Part shown: one piece after another, positions 41,693 through 50,432 of the stretch
Layout of the letters: each line of letters starts with the position of its first letter
Numbering within the stretch: the first letter of the stretch is position 1
DNA from: Allorhodoferax sp032337135
Lineage (GTDB): Bacteria; Pseudomonadota; Gammaproteobacteria; Burkholderiales; Burkholderiaceae_C
DNA length: 64,000 bases
Direction: 5' to 3'
Assembly: GCF_032337135.1 (NCBI RefSeq)
Contig: NZ_JAVXZZ010000001.1
Coordinates: 124,001-188,000 of the forward strand
The notes under the pieces: generated by a model
What the model was told of the DNA's origin: nothing
Databases searched by the model: none
What the model saw: the letters and a program-made list of their open reading frames with translations, nothing else
Translations under genes and position numbers: made by a program

Positions 41693-42562
41693 ATGAAAAT
41701 CGCAGTGTTGGGTATCGGACTGATGGGCTATCCCATGGCCCGCAGGCTGTGCGAAGCGGGGCACGAAGTCCATGCGTGGAACCGCACTGCGGAACGTGCG
41801 CAGCGATTGGTGCCCTTGGGGGCGACAGCCCACCTGAACCCGGCCGATGCGGTGCGCCGCGCCGAGGTCGTCATCACCATGCTGGAAAACGGCCCGGTGG
41901 TCGAACATGTGCTTTTTGAATTGGGCGCTGCGCGCGCCATTCCCCAGGGAGCACTGGTGGTGGACATGTCGTCGATCAAGCCGGCGGAAGCGCGTGACCA
42001 TGCGGCACGCCTGCATGCACTGGGTGTCGAATACCTGGACTCGCCGGTGTCCGGTGGCACCATCGGCGCCGAGCAGGGCTCGCTGGCCATCATGGCCGGT
42101 GGCAAGGCGGCGCAGTTCGAGCGCGCGAGTCCGGTACTGCGGATGTTTGGACGCCCCACGCATGTCGGGCCGGTCGGCTCGGGGCAGATGGCCAAGCTTG
42201 CCAACCAGATGATCGTAGGCATCACCATCGGCGCGGTGGCAGAGGCGCTGCTGTTCTGCGAACGTGGAGGCGCCAACATGGCCAAGGTGCGCGAAGCCAT
42301 TACCGGCGGCTTTGCCGACAGCCGCATACTGCAGGTACATGGGCAACGCATGATTGAGCGTGACTTTGCGCCGCGCGGCAAGATGTCGGTGCAGACCAAG
42401 GACCTGCGCAATGCCCTGGCCACCGCCGAGGAAATTGGCTTCGATGCCCCCATCACCCAGTTGTTCGAGAAGCTCTACGCCCAAGGGCTGGAGCACGGAC
42501 TGGCGGACCTGGACCAGTCGGGCCTGTTCGTGGAACTGGCGAGCCGCAATGGAATGAGCTGA
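41693..42562 (+). CDS. Beta-hydroxyacid dehydrogenase-family oxidoreductase
   Basis: 289 aa from ATG 41693 with AGGAGG 5 nt upstream. N-terminal NAD(P) motif GIGLMGYPMA, the family signature 'DSPVSGGTIGAEQGSLAIMAGG' near residue 118, and the catalytic Lys in GQMAKLANQM. It belongs with tartronate semialdehyde reductases and 3-hydroxyisobutyrate dehydrogenases; the substrate is not determined. Its stop directly abuts the ATG of the flavin reductase-like gene, so the two are co-translated. Confidence 0.88.
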   Translation: MKIAVLGIGLMGYPMARRLCEAGHEVHAWNRTAERAQRLVPLGATAHLNPADAVRRAEVVITMLENGPVVEHVLFELGAARAIPQGALVVDMSSIKPAEARDHAARLHALGVEYLDSPVSGGTIGAEQGSLAIMAGGKAAQFERASPVLRMFGRPTHVGPVGSGQMAKLANQMIVGITIGAVAEALLFCERGGANMAKVREAITGGFADSRILQVHGQRMIERDFAPRGKMSVQTKDLRNALATAEEIGFDAPITQLFEKLYAQGLEHGLADLDQSGLFVELASRNGMS

Positions 42563-43171
42563 ATGGCGACGGAAACACTACGCAACGAACCGCCAGAATA
42601 TTTCGCAGAGGTGGCGCTGAGCAAGGCCTACCGCCTGCTCAACCATGGGCCCACCGTGCTGGTGTCGGCCGCGCACGCCGGGGTTTCCAACGTCATGGCG
42701 GCAGCCTGGGCGATGCCACTGGACTTTTCGCCGCCCAAGGTGGCGGTTGTGATCGACAAGGCCACGGCAACCCGCGCGCTGGTGGAAGGCGCCGGAGGTT
42801 TTGTTCTGAACATTCCCTCAAAGGCCATTGCGGCGCAAGTGCTGGGCGTGGGCACGGACAGTGCGGTCAGCCACCCCGACAAGCTGGCCCGGCATGGCGT
42901 CACGCTATTTTCGCCACCCGGCGAAGCGCTGCCGCTGGTACACGGCTGCGTGGGCTGGCTGCACTGCAAACTGCTGCCCGAGCCCCACAACCAACAACGC
43001 TACGACCTGTTTCTGGGCGAAGTCATCGCCGCCTGGGCGGACCCACGGGTGTTCCGCGATGGTCACTGGGAGTTCGCATCCGCGCCCGACTCGCTGCGTA
43101 CCTTGCACTACATTGCAGGCGGGCAGTTCTATGTGATCGGCGACAGCCTGAAGGTCGACTCCGGTCACTGA
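42563..43171 (+). CDS. Flavin reductase-family (FMN-binding split barrel) protein
   Basis: 202 aa, starting immediately after the preceding stop. It has the split-barrel pattern 'PTVLVSAAHAGVSNVMAAAWAMPLDFSPPKVAVVI' seen in flavin reductase-like FMN-binding proteins, and a later 'GCVGWLHCKLL'. It may reduce free flavin or act on its own substrate; no monooxygenase partner is adjacent. The 3' end overlaps the convergent small gene by 7 bp. Confidence 0.85.
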   Translation: MATETLRNEPPEYFAEVALSKAYRLLNHGPTVLVSAAHAGVSNVMAAAWAMPLDFSPPKVAVVIDKATATRALVEGAGGFVLNIPSKAIAAQVLGVGTDSAVSHPDKLARHGVTLFSPPGEALPLVHGCVGWLHCKLLPEPHNQQRYDLFLGEVIAAWADPRVFRDGHWEFASAPDSLRTLHYIAGGQFYVIGDSLKVDSGH

Positions 43172-43572
43172 ACCGGTAACGGCGAGGGGGTATTCCAGCT
43201 GATCCCACCAAAGGGATTGAGGCGCGTGCCCACGGGCTCGCCGGCCGGGACTGCGCAGGTTCCGACCACATTGCCTTCCGCATCCGATTGCAGCCGGCAG
43301 GCACCCGGCGGCAAATGAAGCTTGGCATGCGCCACACTTCCCTGCAAGTCTTTGTTGCTGGAAGTCTCGCCGGAGTTCGGGACAGCTGCTGCCCTTGTGC
43401 CAGCGTGCGCCAATGCGTACTCAGTGTGCACGCCAATCAAGTGCCGCTGCTGATGTACACCGTCCGGCGATGGCGGCAACGTCGCGTCCGGCCAGAAGTG
43501 GGCCGCCGCCGCAACTGCCACTAGCAGCAGTACGACCCTTCCTTTGCGGCCCCCGACCTGGATGTGTGACAT
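43165..43572 (-). CDS. Small membrane-anchored or secreted protein, partner of the amine oxidase
   Basis: 135 aa. A basic start is followed by a hydrophobic segment (about residues 12-26), so it is anchored in the membrane or exported. The rest is hydrophilic with two Cys about 17 residues apart (GACRL, VGTCA) that could form a disulfide, and a Pro-rich C-terminus. No family recognised. It begins 23 bp after the amine oxidase stop on the same strand, so an accessory role for that enzyme is the simplest guess. Confidence 0.65.
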   Translation of the reverse strand: MSHIQVGGRKGRVVLLLVAVAAAAHFWPDATLPPSPDGVHQQRHLIGVHTEYALAHAGTRAAAVPNSGETSSNKDLQGSVAHAKLHLPPGACRLQSDAEGNVVGTCAVPAGEPVGTRLNPFGGISWNTPSPLPVQ

Positions 43573-43595
43573 GGCTGAATCGTTCGGGCAGCCGA

Positions 43596-45194
43596 TCAGG
43601 CGTTCTTCAGGTCATTCTTGATTTCTTCCGCGCAACGCTGCCCCGTCTCCACAGCACCTTCCAGATAGCCTTGCGCGGGAATCGACGTGTGCTCGCCACA
43701 GAAATGGCAATTACCCTGGCGCACACCTTCGTATCCCAGGAAGCTGGCGATGTTGCCCGGCGCATAGTAGCCATAGGCGCCCTTGGTGTAAGGATTCTTG
43801 GGCCAGTTGTTCAGAATGAACTTGCCGTTCCATGCCTGTGTTACCCCAGGAAAGAGCCGCTCAAACTGGGCCAGAAACGCTGTTGCAACGCCTTGCAGGT
43901 CGGTTGAGTTTGAATACGCCAGCGCGGTGTTGCCACCGGTGTAGTTGTTGATCACCCCTGTTGTTGTCGGCTGTGCACGGGTCGACTCCCAGGTAGCCTG
44001 GTATCCCTGATCGGTGAAGGTGTCGCCACTACCTTTGACGTCATGCCAAACCCGACGGTTGAATTGCAGCTGGAACTTGCAGTTGTTGCCCATGGGCATG
44101 GTCTGGATGGCTCGGGTTTTGCGCGCATCAAACCCAGCGGCTGCGTAGTTCACGCTGCTGCGCAAAATGGAGAAAGGAATCGCCATCACCACGTGGTCAG
44201 CCACCGTGCTGATCCGTTGGTTCCCAACTGCAAACTCCAATGCATAGGTACCGTCTGCATTGCGTGCAACCTTGGTCAGCGCGTGTCCCATCTTGATCTG
44301 ATTTGCCGGCACCTGTGCGGCCATGCGCGAAATCAGTTGATCGTTGCCCCCTGTGATGCGATAGCGCTCGTCTGACTGCCCAAACCAGTAGAACTTTGAT
44401 TTTCCGCTGGTAGTGGTATTGGAGTAGCCCAACAAGGCCACCAGGCCATAGGCACCCTGCTGGTCGGTTTCCGCCCCATATTCAATGTTGTAGGCCACAT
44501 CCAGCACCCGACCGAAATCAGAGGTCAGTCCTCCGGGCGCGTAACGCGCGATGTACTCGCGCACCGACATGTTGTCGAGCTCGCGCCCCCGATCACTGAG
44601 GTTGTCCCAGGTCTGGGGAAACTGGGCTTTGGCACGGTCCTGGTTGAGCTGGTTGGCCATGAGTTTGAAGTCCTCGAACGCCTGGGCAAAGGTGTACTTG
44701 CGTCCGTTGACAAAGTACATCTCTTCCAAACCCCGATCTGCTGCCCAACCCGCACAGTCGTCGAGCCCGAGTCCGAGTTCCTTGGCCAATGCAAGGATGT
44801 TGGTATGCACCGTATCGATCAGCTCCCCGCCGTTTTCCGTGATGTTTGGAGCGAAGGTTTCTCTGTTACTCCATACGCGGCCACCCAAACGATTCGGATT
44901 GGCCTCGTAGACGGTAAAGGGAATGCCAACCTTGTTGAGTTCGTATGCGCAGCGCATCCCGGCCAGCCCTGCCCCAATGATGGCAATGCGTGCTGGCGCA
45001 TAGGTCAGCGCCAGCGCTTCCAAGGGCGCCGACGACAAGACCGTCGCAGCGCCTGCAGCTACACCGACCTTGAGTGCCTGGCGGCGGCTGCGTTGCAGGG
45101 CGATCGCCGAATCGTAGTCAGCCGCCTCACCGTCGGTTGCATGCACCAGACGTGACACAGCCAGAAGCTTTCGCAGAAGAGGGGAACGAGCCAT
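43596..45194 (-). CDS. Flavin monoamine/L-amino-acid oxidase, Tat-exported
   Basis: 532 aa from ATG 45194. An SRRQALK motif at residues 36-42 followed by a hydrophobic Ala-rich run indicates a Tat signal with an unusually long n-region. The amine-oxidase core shows 'IAIIGAGLAGMRCAYEL' (FAD), 'RLGGRVWS', and the C-terminal 'GEHTSIPAQGYLEGAVETG' FAD-contact motif. It would oxidise an amine or amino acid outside the cytoplasm, releasing H2O2 and ammonia. The small downstream gene is likely co-transcribed. Substrate unknown. Confidence 0.88.
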   Translation of the reverse strand: MARSPLLRKLLAVSRLVHATDGEAADYDSAIALQRSRRQALKVGVAAGAATVLSSAPLEALALTYAPARIAIIGAGLAGMRCAYELNKVGIPFTVYEANPNRLGGRVWSNRETFAPNITENGGELIDTVHTNILALAKELGLGLDDCAGWAADRGLEEMYFVNGRKYTFAQAFEDFKLMANQLNQDRAKAQFPQTWDNLSDRGRELDNMSVREYIARYAPGGLTSDFGRVLDVAYNIEYGAETDQQGAYGLVALLGYSNTTTSGKSKFYWFGQSDERYRITGGNDQLISRMAAQVPANQIKMGHALTKVARNADGTYALEFAVGNQRISTVADHVVMAIPFSILRSSVNYAAAGFDARKTRAIQTMPMGNNCKFQLQFNRRVWHDVKGSGDTFTDQGYQATWESTRAQPTTTGVINNYTGGNTALAYSNSTDLQGVATAFLAQFERLFPGVTQAWNGKFILNNWPKNPYTKGAYGYYAPGNIASFLGYEGVRQGNCHFCGEHTSIPAQGYLEGAVETGQRCAEEIKNDLKNA

Positions 45195-45355
45195 GGTAGG
45201 GTCTCCAACAAGGTTAAGGTATGGCACCCCCAACAGCCAGTACCTGGGAGCACACCAGGAAATTGTCAAACGCGCCCACACCAACCAAGCCTGCGGAATA
45301 CCCTCGGGTGCGTTCGCACACTCCAAAGCCTGCATTCTGAAAATCCAATAACTCA

Positions 45356-45387
45356 CCCAAAAACAAAGAGCCACCCGAAGGTGGCTC
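45356..45387 (-). terminator. Terminator of the RNA helicase gene
   Basis: Perfect 8-bp stem GAGCCACC / GGTGGCTC with CGAA loop at 45368-45387; on the minus strand it is followed by TTTGTTTTTG. It sits 22 bp past the helicase stop. Confidence 0.8.
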
Positions 45388-45409
45388 CTTTGAAAGTCGC
45401 AAAAGTGGA

Positions 45410-47350
45410 TCAGTCGAAGTTGCGGGCGGGGCGCTTCTTGCCGTCGCGCGGCGTGAAAGGCTTGCCACCGTTGCCTGCGGCCTTGCCGAAGCCTGCGGGA
45501 CGGGCAAATGCGGGTTTGAAGTCGCCACGGGGTGCGTCGAATCCACCGCGGTTTCCACCGAAACCGCCTTCACGCTGACCACCAAAATCGCGGCCGCCCT
45601 CACGGGGTGCGTGGAAATCACGCCCACCACCGAATCCACCTTCACGCGGACCGTCAACGCGACGACCGCCGCCGAAACCACCTTCGCGGGGACCATTGGC
45701 AAATCCACCCTCGCGCGGGCCGTTGCCGAAACCACCGCGCCCATGCGGACGATCGCCGTTATCGCGGCGGGCCGAGAAACCCTGGCCGGCAAAGCGGTCA
45801 TTGAAACCGCCCTTGCGCTCGTAGCTGAAACCACCCTCGCGCGGGCCATTGGTAAATCCGCCTTCACGCGGGCCATCGAAACGGCGACCACCGCCACGGG
45901 GGGCGCGGTCATCACGGCGACCACCGCGGCCACCGAGACCCGCACGGGTGTCGGGGAAGCGCTGCTGCGGCTCCATGCCAGGAATGGTCTCGGCCTTCAG
46001 GGGCTGGTGCGTGTACTGCTCGATGTCCATGATCTTGCGGCGATCACGGAACTCCGCAAAGGTCACGGCCAGACCGTCGCGTCCGGCACGGCCGGTACGG
46101 CCGATGCGGTGGGTGTAGTCTTCCGCCTTCATGGGCAGGCCGAAGTTGAACACGTGGGTGATGGTGGGCACGTCGATACCGCGGGCGGCCACGTCGGTTG
46201 CCACCAGGATCTTCACCTGACCATTGCGCAAGGCCATGAGGCGGCGATTGCGCATGCCCTGGCTCAGGGCACCGTGCAGGGCCACGGCGGAGAAGCCGTC
46301 TTGCTGCAGATCGGCAGCCAAGCCGTCACACTCGATCTGGGTGCTGGCGAACACGATGGCCTGGTCGATGCTGGAATCGCGCAGCCAGTGGTCCAGCAGC
46401 TTGCGCTTGTGCTGGGCGTTGTCGGCCCAGAACAGCGACTGCTTGATGTTGGCGTGCTTTTCCTGCGGGGTATCGATCTGCACCTTGCGCACACGGGTGC
46501 CACCGTCGTGCATCACGCGCATGGCCAGTTGCTGGATACGCGGCGCGAAGGTGGCCGAGAACATCATGGTCTGGCGGCGCTGGCTGGTGAGCTGGTTGAT
46601 TTCGGCGAGGTCGTCCGAGAAGCCCAGGTCCAGCATGCGGTCGGCTTCATCGACCACCAGGAACTGCACCTGGTCCAGCTTGATCTGCATGGAGCGCTGC
46701 AGGTCGAGCAAGCGACCTGGAGTGGCCACTACCAGGTTGGCATTCTGCAGCTTGGCAATCTGCAGCTGGTAGGGCATGCCACCAACGATATTGGCAATGC
46801 GCAGGCCACGGCAGTGTTTCACCAGGTCGATGGCGTCGTGCGCCACCTGCTGGGCCAATTCACGGGTCGGGCACAGTACCAGCGCGCCGGGAACGGCGGC
46901 CTTGAAATTGCGGGGGTTGGTCGGGTCCTTGCGCTTGGGGCGCTTGGGCGCAGCGTCACCCTTGGCAGCAGCCTCGGCCACAGCGCGCTCATAGTCGGCA
47001 CGCTCCTGCGCTTCGGCTTGGGCCTGCTGTTCGATCAGGGTGTGCAACACGGGCAGCAGGAACGCTGCCGTTTTGCCCGAACCAGTCTGGCTGGAGACCA
47101 TCAGGTCGTTGTAGCCATGGTGTTCCTCGTCGTCGGTGGGCAACGCCAGGGGAATGGCCTTGGTCTGAACGGAGGTGGGCTGGACATAGCCCAGGTCTTT
47201 CACGGCCTGCACGAGTTGCGGGGCCAGGCCCAGTTCGACAAAGCCGTTGGGGGTGTCGTCCTGCACCAGGGTGTCCACCACGGCAGCGTTGTTGTCCAAA
47301 GAAATTTCGGCAGGCGCAAAGTCGCCAGCCACTTGCATAGTGTCAGTCAT
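45410..47350 (-). CDS. rhlE: DEAD-box RNA helicase, RhlE-like, with Gly/Arg-rich repeat tail
   Basis: 646 aa from ATG 47350. The Q motif ('FVELGLAPQLVQAVKDLGYVQPTSVQ') is followed by TGSGKT, PTRELAQQ, 'TPGRL', DEAD, SAT and HRIGRTGR. A low-complexity C-terminal tail of about 190 residues repeats GPREGGF and related GGF/RGG units roughly eight times. Such tails bind RNA and favour condensates. A non-conserved charged insert (about residues 115-145) interrupts the first RecA domain. It likely remodels rRNA or mRNA structure. A 252-bp leader containing several hairpins precedes it. Confidence 0.93.
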   Translation of the reverse strand: MTDTMQVAGDFAPAEISLDNNAAVVDTLVQDDTPNGFVELGLAPQLVQAVKDLGYVQPTSVQTKAIPLALPTDDEEHHGYNDLMVSSQTGSGKTAAFLLPVLHTLIEQQAQAEAQERADYERAVAEAAAKGDAAPKRPKRKDPTNPRNFKAAVPGALVLCPTRELAQQVAHDAIDLVKHCRGLRIANIVGGMPYQLQIAKLQNANLVVATPGRLLDLQRSMQIKLDQVQFLVVDEADRMLDLGFSDDLAEINQLTSQRRQTMMFSATFAPRIQQLAMRVMHDGGTRVRKVQIDTPQEKHANIKQSLFWADNAQHKRKLLDHWLRDSSIDQAIVFASTQIECDGLAADLQQDGFSAVALHGALSQGMRNRRLMALRNGQVKILVATDVAARGIDVPTITHVFNFGLPMKAEDYTHRIGRTGRAGRDGLAVTFAEFRDRRKIMDIEQYTHQPLKAETIPGMEPQQRFPDTRAGLGGRGGRRDDRAPRGGGRRFDGPREGGFTNGPREGGFSYERKGGFNDRFAGQGFSARRDNGDRPHGRGGFGNGPREGGFANGPREGGFGGGRRVDGPREGGFGGGRDFHAPREGGRDFGGQREGGFGGNRGGFDAPRGDFKPAFARPAGFGKAAGNGGKPFTPRDGKKRPARNFD

Positions 47351-47602
47351 AGTTTTTCTCGAAAGCGAGCGCCGCACGTGGTGCGGTGGGCCCCGTTCAT
47401 GGTTAAAAAACATCAACCATCAAACGGAACCTGCTCTGGCCGCCCAAGTCTGTCTGGGGGAATCAGTGCGGGGGGCTTTTTTTCGCCAACAAGGCGTGCC
47501 CGGTGCATGAAGGGAGATGTGCAAATTCGCTACCGAAAGCAGCGAAGCCCTAGATTATTGCACAACCTAGGGTTTTTACCTAATTTTTTCTATTCAGCCG
47601 TT
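47351..47602 (-). promoter_or_regulatory. Structured leader of the RNA helicase gene
   Basis: This 252-bp gap holds no gene. On the minus strand the ATG is preceded by hairpin CTCG-N4-CGAG (47358-47369), whose stem takes in the GAG that would act as ribosome site. Upstream are CCGCAC-N3-GTGCGG (47372-47386) and ATGGTT-N10-AACCAT (47399-47420). CCCTAG-N13-CTAGGG (47548-47572) surrounds AATAAT, a possible -10. This fits a long, structured 5' UTR; cold or autogenous control is a guess. Confidence 0.45.
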
Positions 47603-48172
47603 TCAGGCCAGGTTCAGGAAGTGGGTGCGGTAGTGCGCCAGTTCGTCGATGGACTCGTGCACATCCGCCAGCGCCGTGTGCCGTTGCTGCTTCTTGAAGC
47701 CCGACTTCACCGCAGGCTTCCAGCGCGCTGCCAACTCCTTGAGCGTGCTGACATCGAGATTGCGATAGTGCAGAAATGCCTCCAGCTTGGGCATGTACTT
47801 CACCAGAAAGCGTCGATCCTGCGAAATGGTGTTGCCACACAGCGGCGATGCGTTGGCGGGCACGTACTGGGCCAGAAACGCCAGCAGGGCCTCCTCGGCC
47901 TGTGCCTCGGTCACGGTCGAGGCCTTCACCTTGTCGATGAGCCCACTCTTGCCATGGGTCCCCTTGTTCCAGGCATCCATGCCATCGAGCAATGCGTCAC
48001 TCTGGTGGATGGCAAACACCGGCCCTTCCACCCGGGGCTCCAGGTGCGGCCCGGTCACGACCACCGCGATCTCGAGGATCCGGTCATGCTCGGGATTCAA
48101 GCCAGTCATCTCGCAGTCGAGCCATACCAGGTTCTGGTCGGATTTGGCCAAGGGGGGAGTTGTAGCGGTCAT
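47603..48172 (-). CDS. orn: Oligoribonuclease
   Basis: 189 aa. DEDDh exonuclease motifs: 'WLDCEMTGLNPEHDRILEIA' (D, E), 'SQDRRFL' (D), and 'HTALADVHESIDEL' (H, D). It degrades RNA di- to pentanucleotides, including pGpG from c-di-GMP breakdown, in the cytoplasm. It is divergent from the M48 protease gene across 36 bp and is followed by the helicase leader on the same strand. Confidence 0.96.
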   Translation of the reverse strand: MTATTPPLAKSDQNLVWLDCEMTGLNPEHDRILEIAVVVTGPHLEPRVEGPVFAIHQSDALLDGMDAWNKGTHGKSGLIDKVKASTVTEAQAEEALLAFLAQYVPANASPLCGNTISQDRRFLVKYMPKLEAFLHYRNLDVSTLKELAARWKPAVKSGFKKQQRHTALADVHESIDELAHYRTHFLNLA

Positions 48173-48208
48173 GGGGATATTGTGACCGATGCCCTACACT
48201 CGGCGCCG

Positions 48209-49486
48209 ATGACCGACGCCGACCTCTCCCCTTCCAATCTGCTCTCCATTGCATTCGCCATGCTGCTCATGGCCAGTGTGCTCCTGAAGCTGTGGCTCGC
48301 CACGCGCCAAATGCGCCATGTGGCAGCCCATCGGGATACCGTGCCCGCGGCGTTCGCGCCGCAGATCCCCCTGGCTGACCATCAGAAGGCGGCGGACTAC
48401 ACCATTGCCCAAGGACAGTTCGGGCTGCTGGAACTGGCATGGGGCACGGCCCTGTTGCTGGCGTGGACCTTGCTGGGAGGCCTCTCCGCACTCAATGGAT
48501 GGATCACCGGATGGATTGCGCCGGGGCTGTGGCAGCAGGTCGCACTGGTGGTCGCCTTCGGGGTCATTGGCGGCCTGCTGGACCTGCCTTGGGCAGCCTG
48601 GCGAACCTTTGTGCTGGAGCAGCGCTTCGGCTTCAACCGCACTACGCTTCAATTGTGGGTGCAGGATCTGGTGAAGTCGGCCGTCGTTGGCGCGATCATC
48701 GGAATTCCCATGGTGACCTTGGTGCTTTGGCTCATGGGGGCCACTGGCCCCCTGTGGTGGCTGTGGACCTGGGGCGTCTGGATGGGGTTCAACCTGCTGA
48801 TGCTGGTGGTCTACCCCACCTGGATCGCCCCCTTGTTCAACAAGTTCCAACCCCTGGAAGACGCTGCGCTGAAAGAACGTGTCACGGCCCTCATGCAGCG
48901 CTGTGGCTTCACGAGCAAGGGCTTCTACGTGATGGACGGCAGCCGCCGCAGTGCCCATGCCAACGCCTACTTTACCGGTTTCGGCAGTGCCAAGCGTGTG
49001 GTGTTCTACGACACGCTGCTGGCCCAGCTGACACCCGCGGAAGTGGATGCGGTGCTGGCCCATGAACTGGGGCATTTCAAGCACAGGCACATCACCAAGC
49101 GCATCGTCTCCACCTTTGCCTTGAGCCTGTCTGCCTTGGCGCTACTGGGCTGGCTGAGCCAACAGGTCTGGTTCTACACCGGGCTGGGCGTCGTTCCCAA
49201 CCTGTCGGGGGGCAATGATGCCCTGGCACTGCTGCTGTTCATGATGACGCTACCGGTAGCCACCAGTTTCGTGAGCCCGGTCTTCGCCCAGCTGTCGCGC
49301 AAGCACGAGTTCGAGGCGGATGCCTTCGCAGCGCAGAACGCCGGTGCTCAGGACCTGGCCAACGCCCTGCTCAAGCTCTACAAGGACAATGCCTCCACCC
49401 TGACCCCAGATCCGGTTTACGTGAAGTTCTACTACTCACACCCTCCCGCGTCGGAACGCATCGCCCGCATGGTGGCCCATGGCTGA
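48209..49486 (+). CDS. M48 (Ste24/HtpX-type) membrane zinc metalloprotease
   Basis: 425 aa from ATG 48209. Several membrane helices flank the peptidase domain. The zinc site is HELGH (about residues 286-290) with a downstream ligand in KHEFEADAFA, the CAAX-prenyl-protease-1 arrangement. It probably degrades or trims misfolded membrane proteins at the inner membrane. The frame is open far upstream on this strand, but only the part from 48209 is protease-like. The end overlaps rsgA by 8 bp. Confidence 0.9.
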   Translation: MTDADLSPSNLLSIAFAMLLMASVLLKLWLATRQMRHVAAHRDTVPAAFAPQIPLADHQKAADYTIAQGQFGLLELAWGTALLLAWTLLGGLSALNGWITGWIAPGLWQQVALVVAFGVIGGLLDLPWAAWRTFVLEQRFGFNRTTLQLWVQDLVKSAVVGAIIGIPMVTLVLWLMGATGPLWWLWTWGVWMGFNLLMLVVYPTWIAPLFNKFQPLEDAALKERVTALMQRCGFTSKGFYVMDGSRRSAHANAYFTGFGSAKRVVFYDTLLAQLTPAEVDAVLAHELGHFKHRHITKRIVSTFALSLSALALLGWLSQQVWFYTGLGVVPNLSGGNDALALLLFMMTLPVATSFVSPVFAQLSRKHEFEADAFAAQNAGAQDLANALLKLYKDNASTLTPDPVYVKFYYSHPPASERIARMVAHG

Positions 49487-50411
49487 AGCCGGCCTGCAGC
49501 GCGGACTCGTCGTAGCGGGGCACGGCCGCCACGTGTGGGTGGAGACGCCCGATGGCCAGCGCCGCATCTGCCACCCCCGCGGCAAGAAAAGCGCCACGGT
49601 CGTTGGGGACGAGGTGCTATGGAAACCCTCGCAGGACGAAGGCACGATCGAAAAGGTGGAACCTCGGCGCAATCTGCTCTACCGCCAGGACGAGATCCGC
49701 ACCAAGATGTTCGCGGCCAACCTGGACCTCGTGGTCATCCTGATTGCCGCGGAGCCGGAGTTCTCGGAGCAGCAACTGGCCCGTGCCTTGATCGCCTGCG
49801 AAGCCGAGCGCATACCGGTCTTGATCGGCCTCAACAAGGAAGACCTGTCCGAGCCATTCGCCCGCGCGTGGGAAAAGCTCGCTCCCTACCGGGCCATGGG
49901 CTACACGGTCCTGCCACTGGCGCTAAACCCGGGCTCACCCGAAGTTGCTGCGCAAAAGGGATTGGCTGAACTGCTGGGCCACATGCAGGGCAAGAAGAGC
50001 CTGGTGCTGGGGCCCTCCGGCTCGGGAAAGAGTACCCTCATCAACTGCCTGATTCCGAACGCAGGTGTGTTGACCAACAGCATCTCGACTGCGCTCAATT
50101 CCGGCAAGCACACCACCACCAGCACGACCCTGTATTGGCTCGATGCCGAACGGACCACCGGCGTGATGGATTCACCAGGCTTTCAGGAGTTCGGGCTGGC
50201 CCATATCGCGCCCCAGGACCTCGCCTCCTGGATGCCAGACATCCGAGCCCACGCCCAGAACTGCAAGTTCTACAACTGCACCCACTTGCACGAACCCGGC
50301 TGCGGCGTGATTTCCGCCACCAAATCAGGCGCTAGTCCAGGTGAAATAAGCACTAGCCGCTATTCAATTTATAGCGTTCTGCACGAGGAACTATCGCAGA
50401 AGCGTTTTTGA
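49479..50411 (+). CDS. rsgA: Ribosome small-subunit-dependent GTPase A
   Basis: 310 aa, circularly permuted GTPase. OB-fold N-terminus, then G4 (NKED, near residue 119), G1 (GPSGSGKSTLIN, about 180-191), the switch region, G3 (DSPGF), and the C-terminal zinc site C-x4-C-x-H-x5-C in 'CKFYNCTHLHEPGC'. It helps late maturation of the 30S subunit. A copy of the 27-nt element plus flanking repeat sequence forms the codons for about residues 287-300 ('SGASPGEISTSRYSIYS'), including the family-typical GEIS..RY..Y positions. The stop is shortly after. Confidence 0.94.
   Translation: MAEAGLQRGLVVAGHGRHVWVETPDGQRRICHPRGKKSATVVGDEVLWKPSQDEGTIEKVEPRRNLLYRQDEIRTKMFAANLDLVVILIAAEPEFSEQQLARALIACEAERIPVLIGLNKEDLSEPFARAWEKLAPYRAMGYTVLPLALNPGSPEVAAQKGLAELLGHMQGKKSLVLGPSGSGKSTLINCLIPNAGVLTNSISTALNSGKHTTTSTTLYWLDAERTTGVMDSPGFQEFGLAHIAPQDLASWMPDIRAHAQNCKFYNCTHLHEPGCGVISATKSGASPGEISTSRYSIYSVLHEELSQKRF
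50349..50375 (-). repeat. 27-nt interspersed hairpin element, copy G, at the 3' end of rsgA
   Basis: Minus strand: GCTAT, 7-nt loop (aaattga), ATAGC, GG, CTAGTGCT. Beyond the core it continues as TTATTTCACC and TGGACTAGCGCC (to about 50331). This longer form matches a Comamonadaceae repeat I recall from memory. It lies within coding sequence. Confidence 0.7.
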
Positions 50412-50432
50412 TCCCGACAGCTCCAGCTAGCG

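Noticed and set aside
45480..45960. Regularly spaced repeats that could suggest a CRISPR array
   Set aside because: They are in-frame codons of the GPREGGF protein repeats of the helicase, without unique spacers.
45611..48208. A very long plus-strand open frame opposite the helicase and orn, continuous with the M48 protease
   Set aside because: High-GC antisense shadow: composition is low-complexity opposite the GGF repeats, and only the part from 48209 is protease-like.
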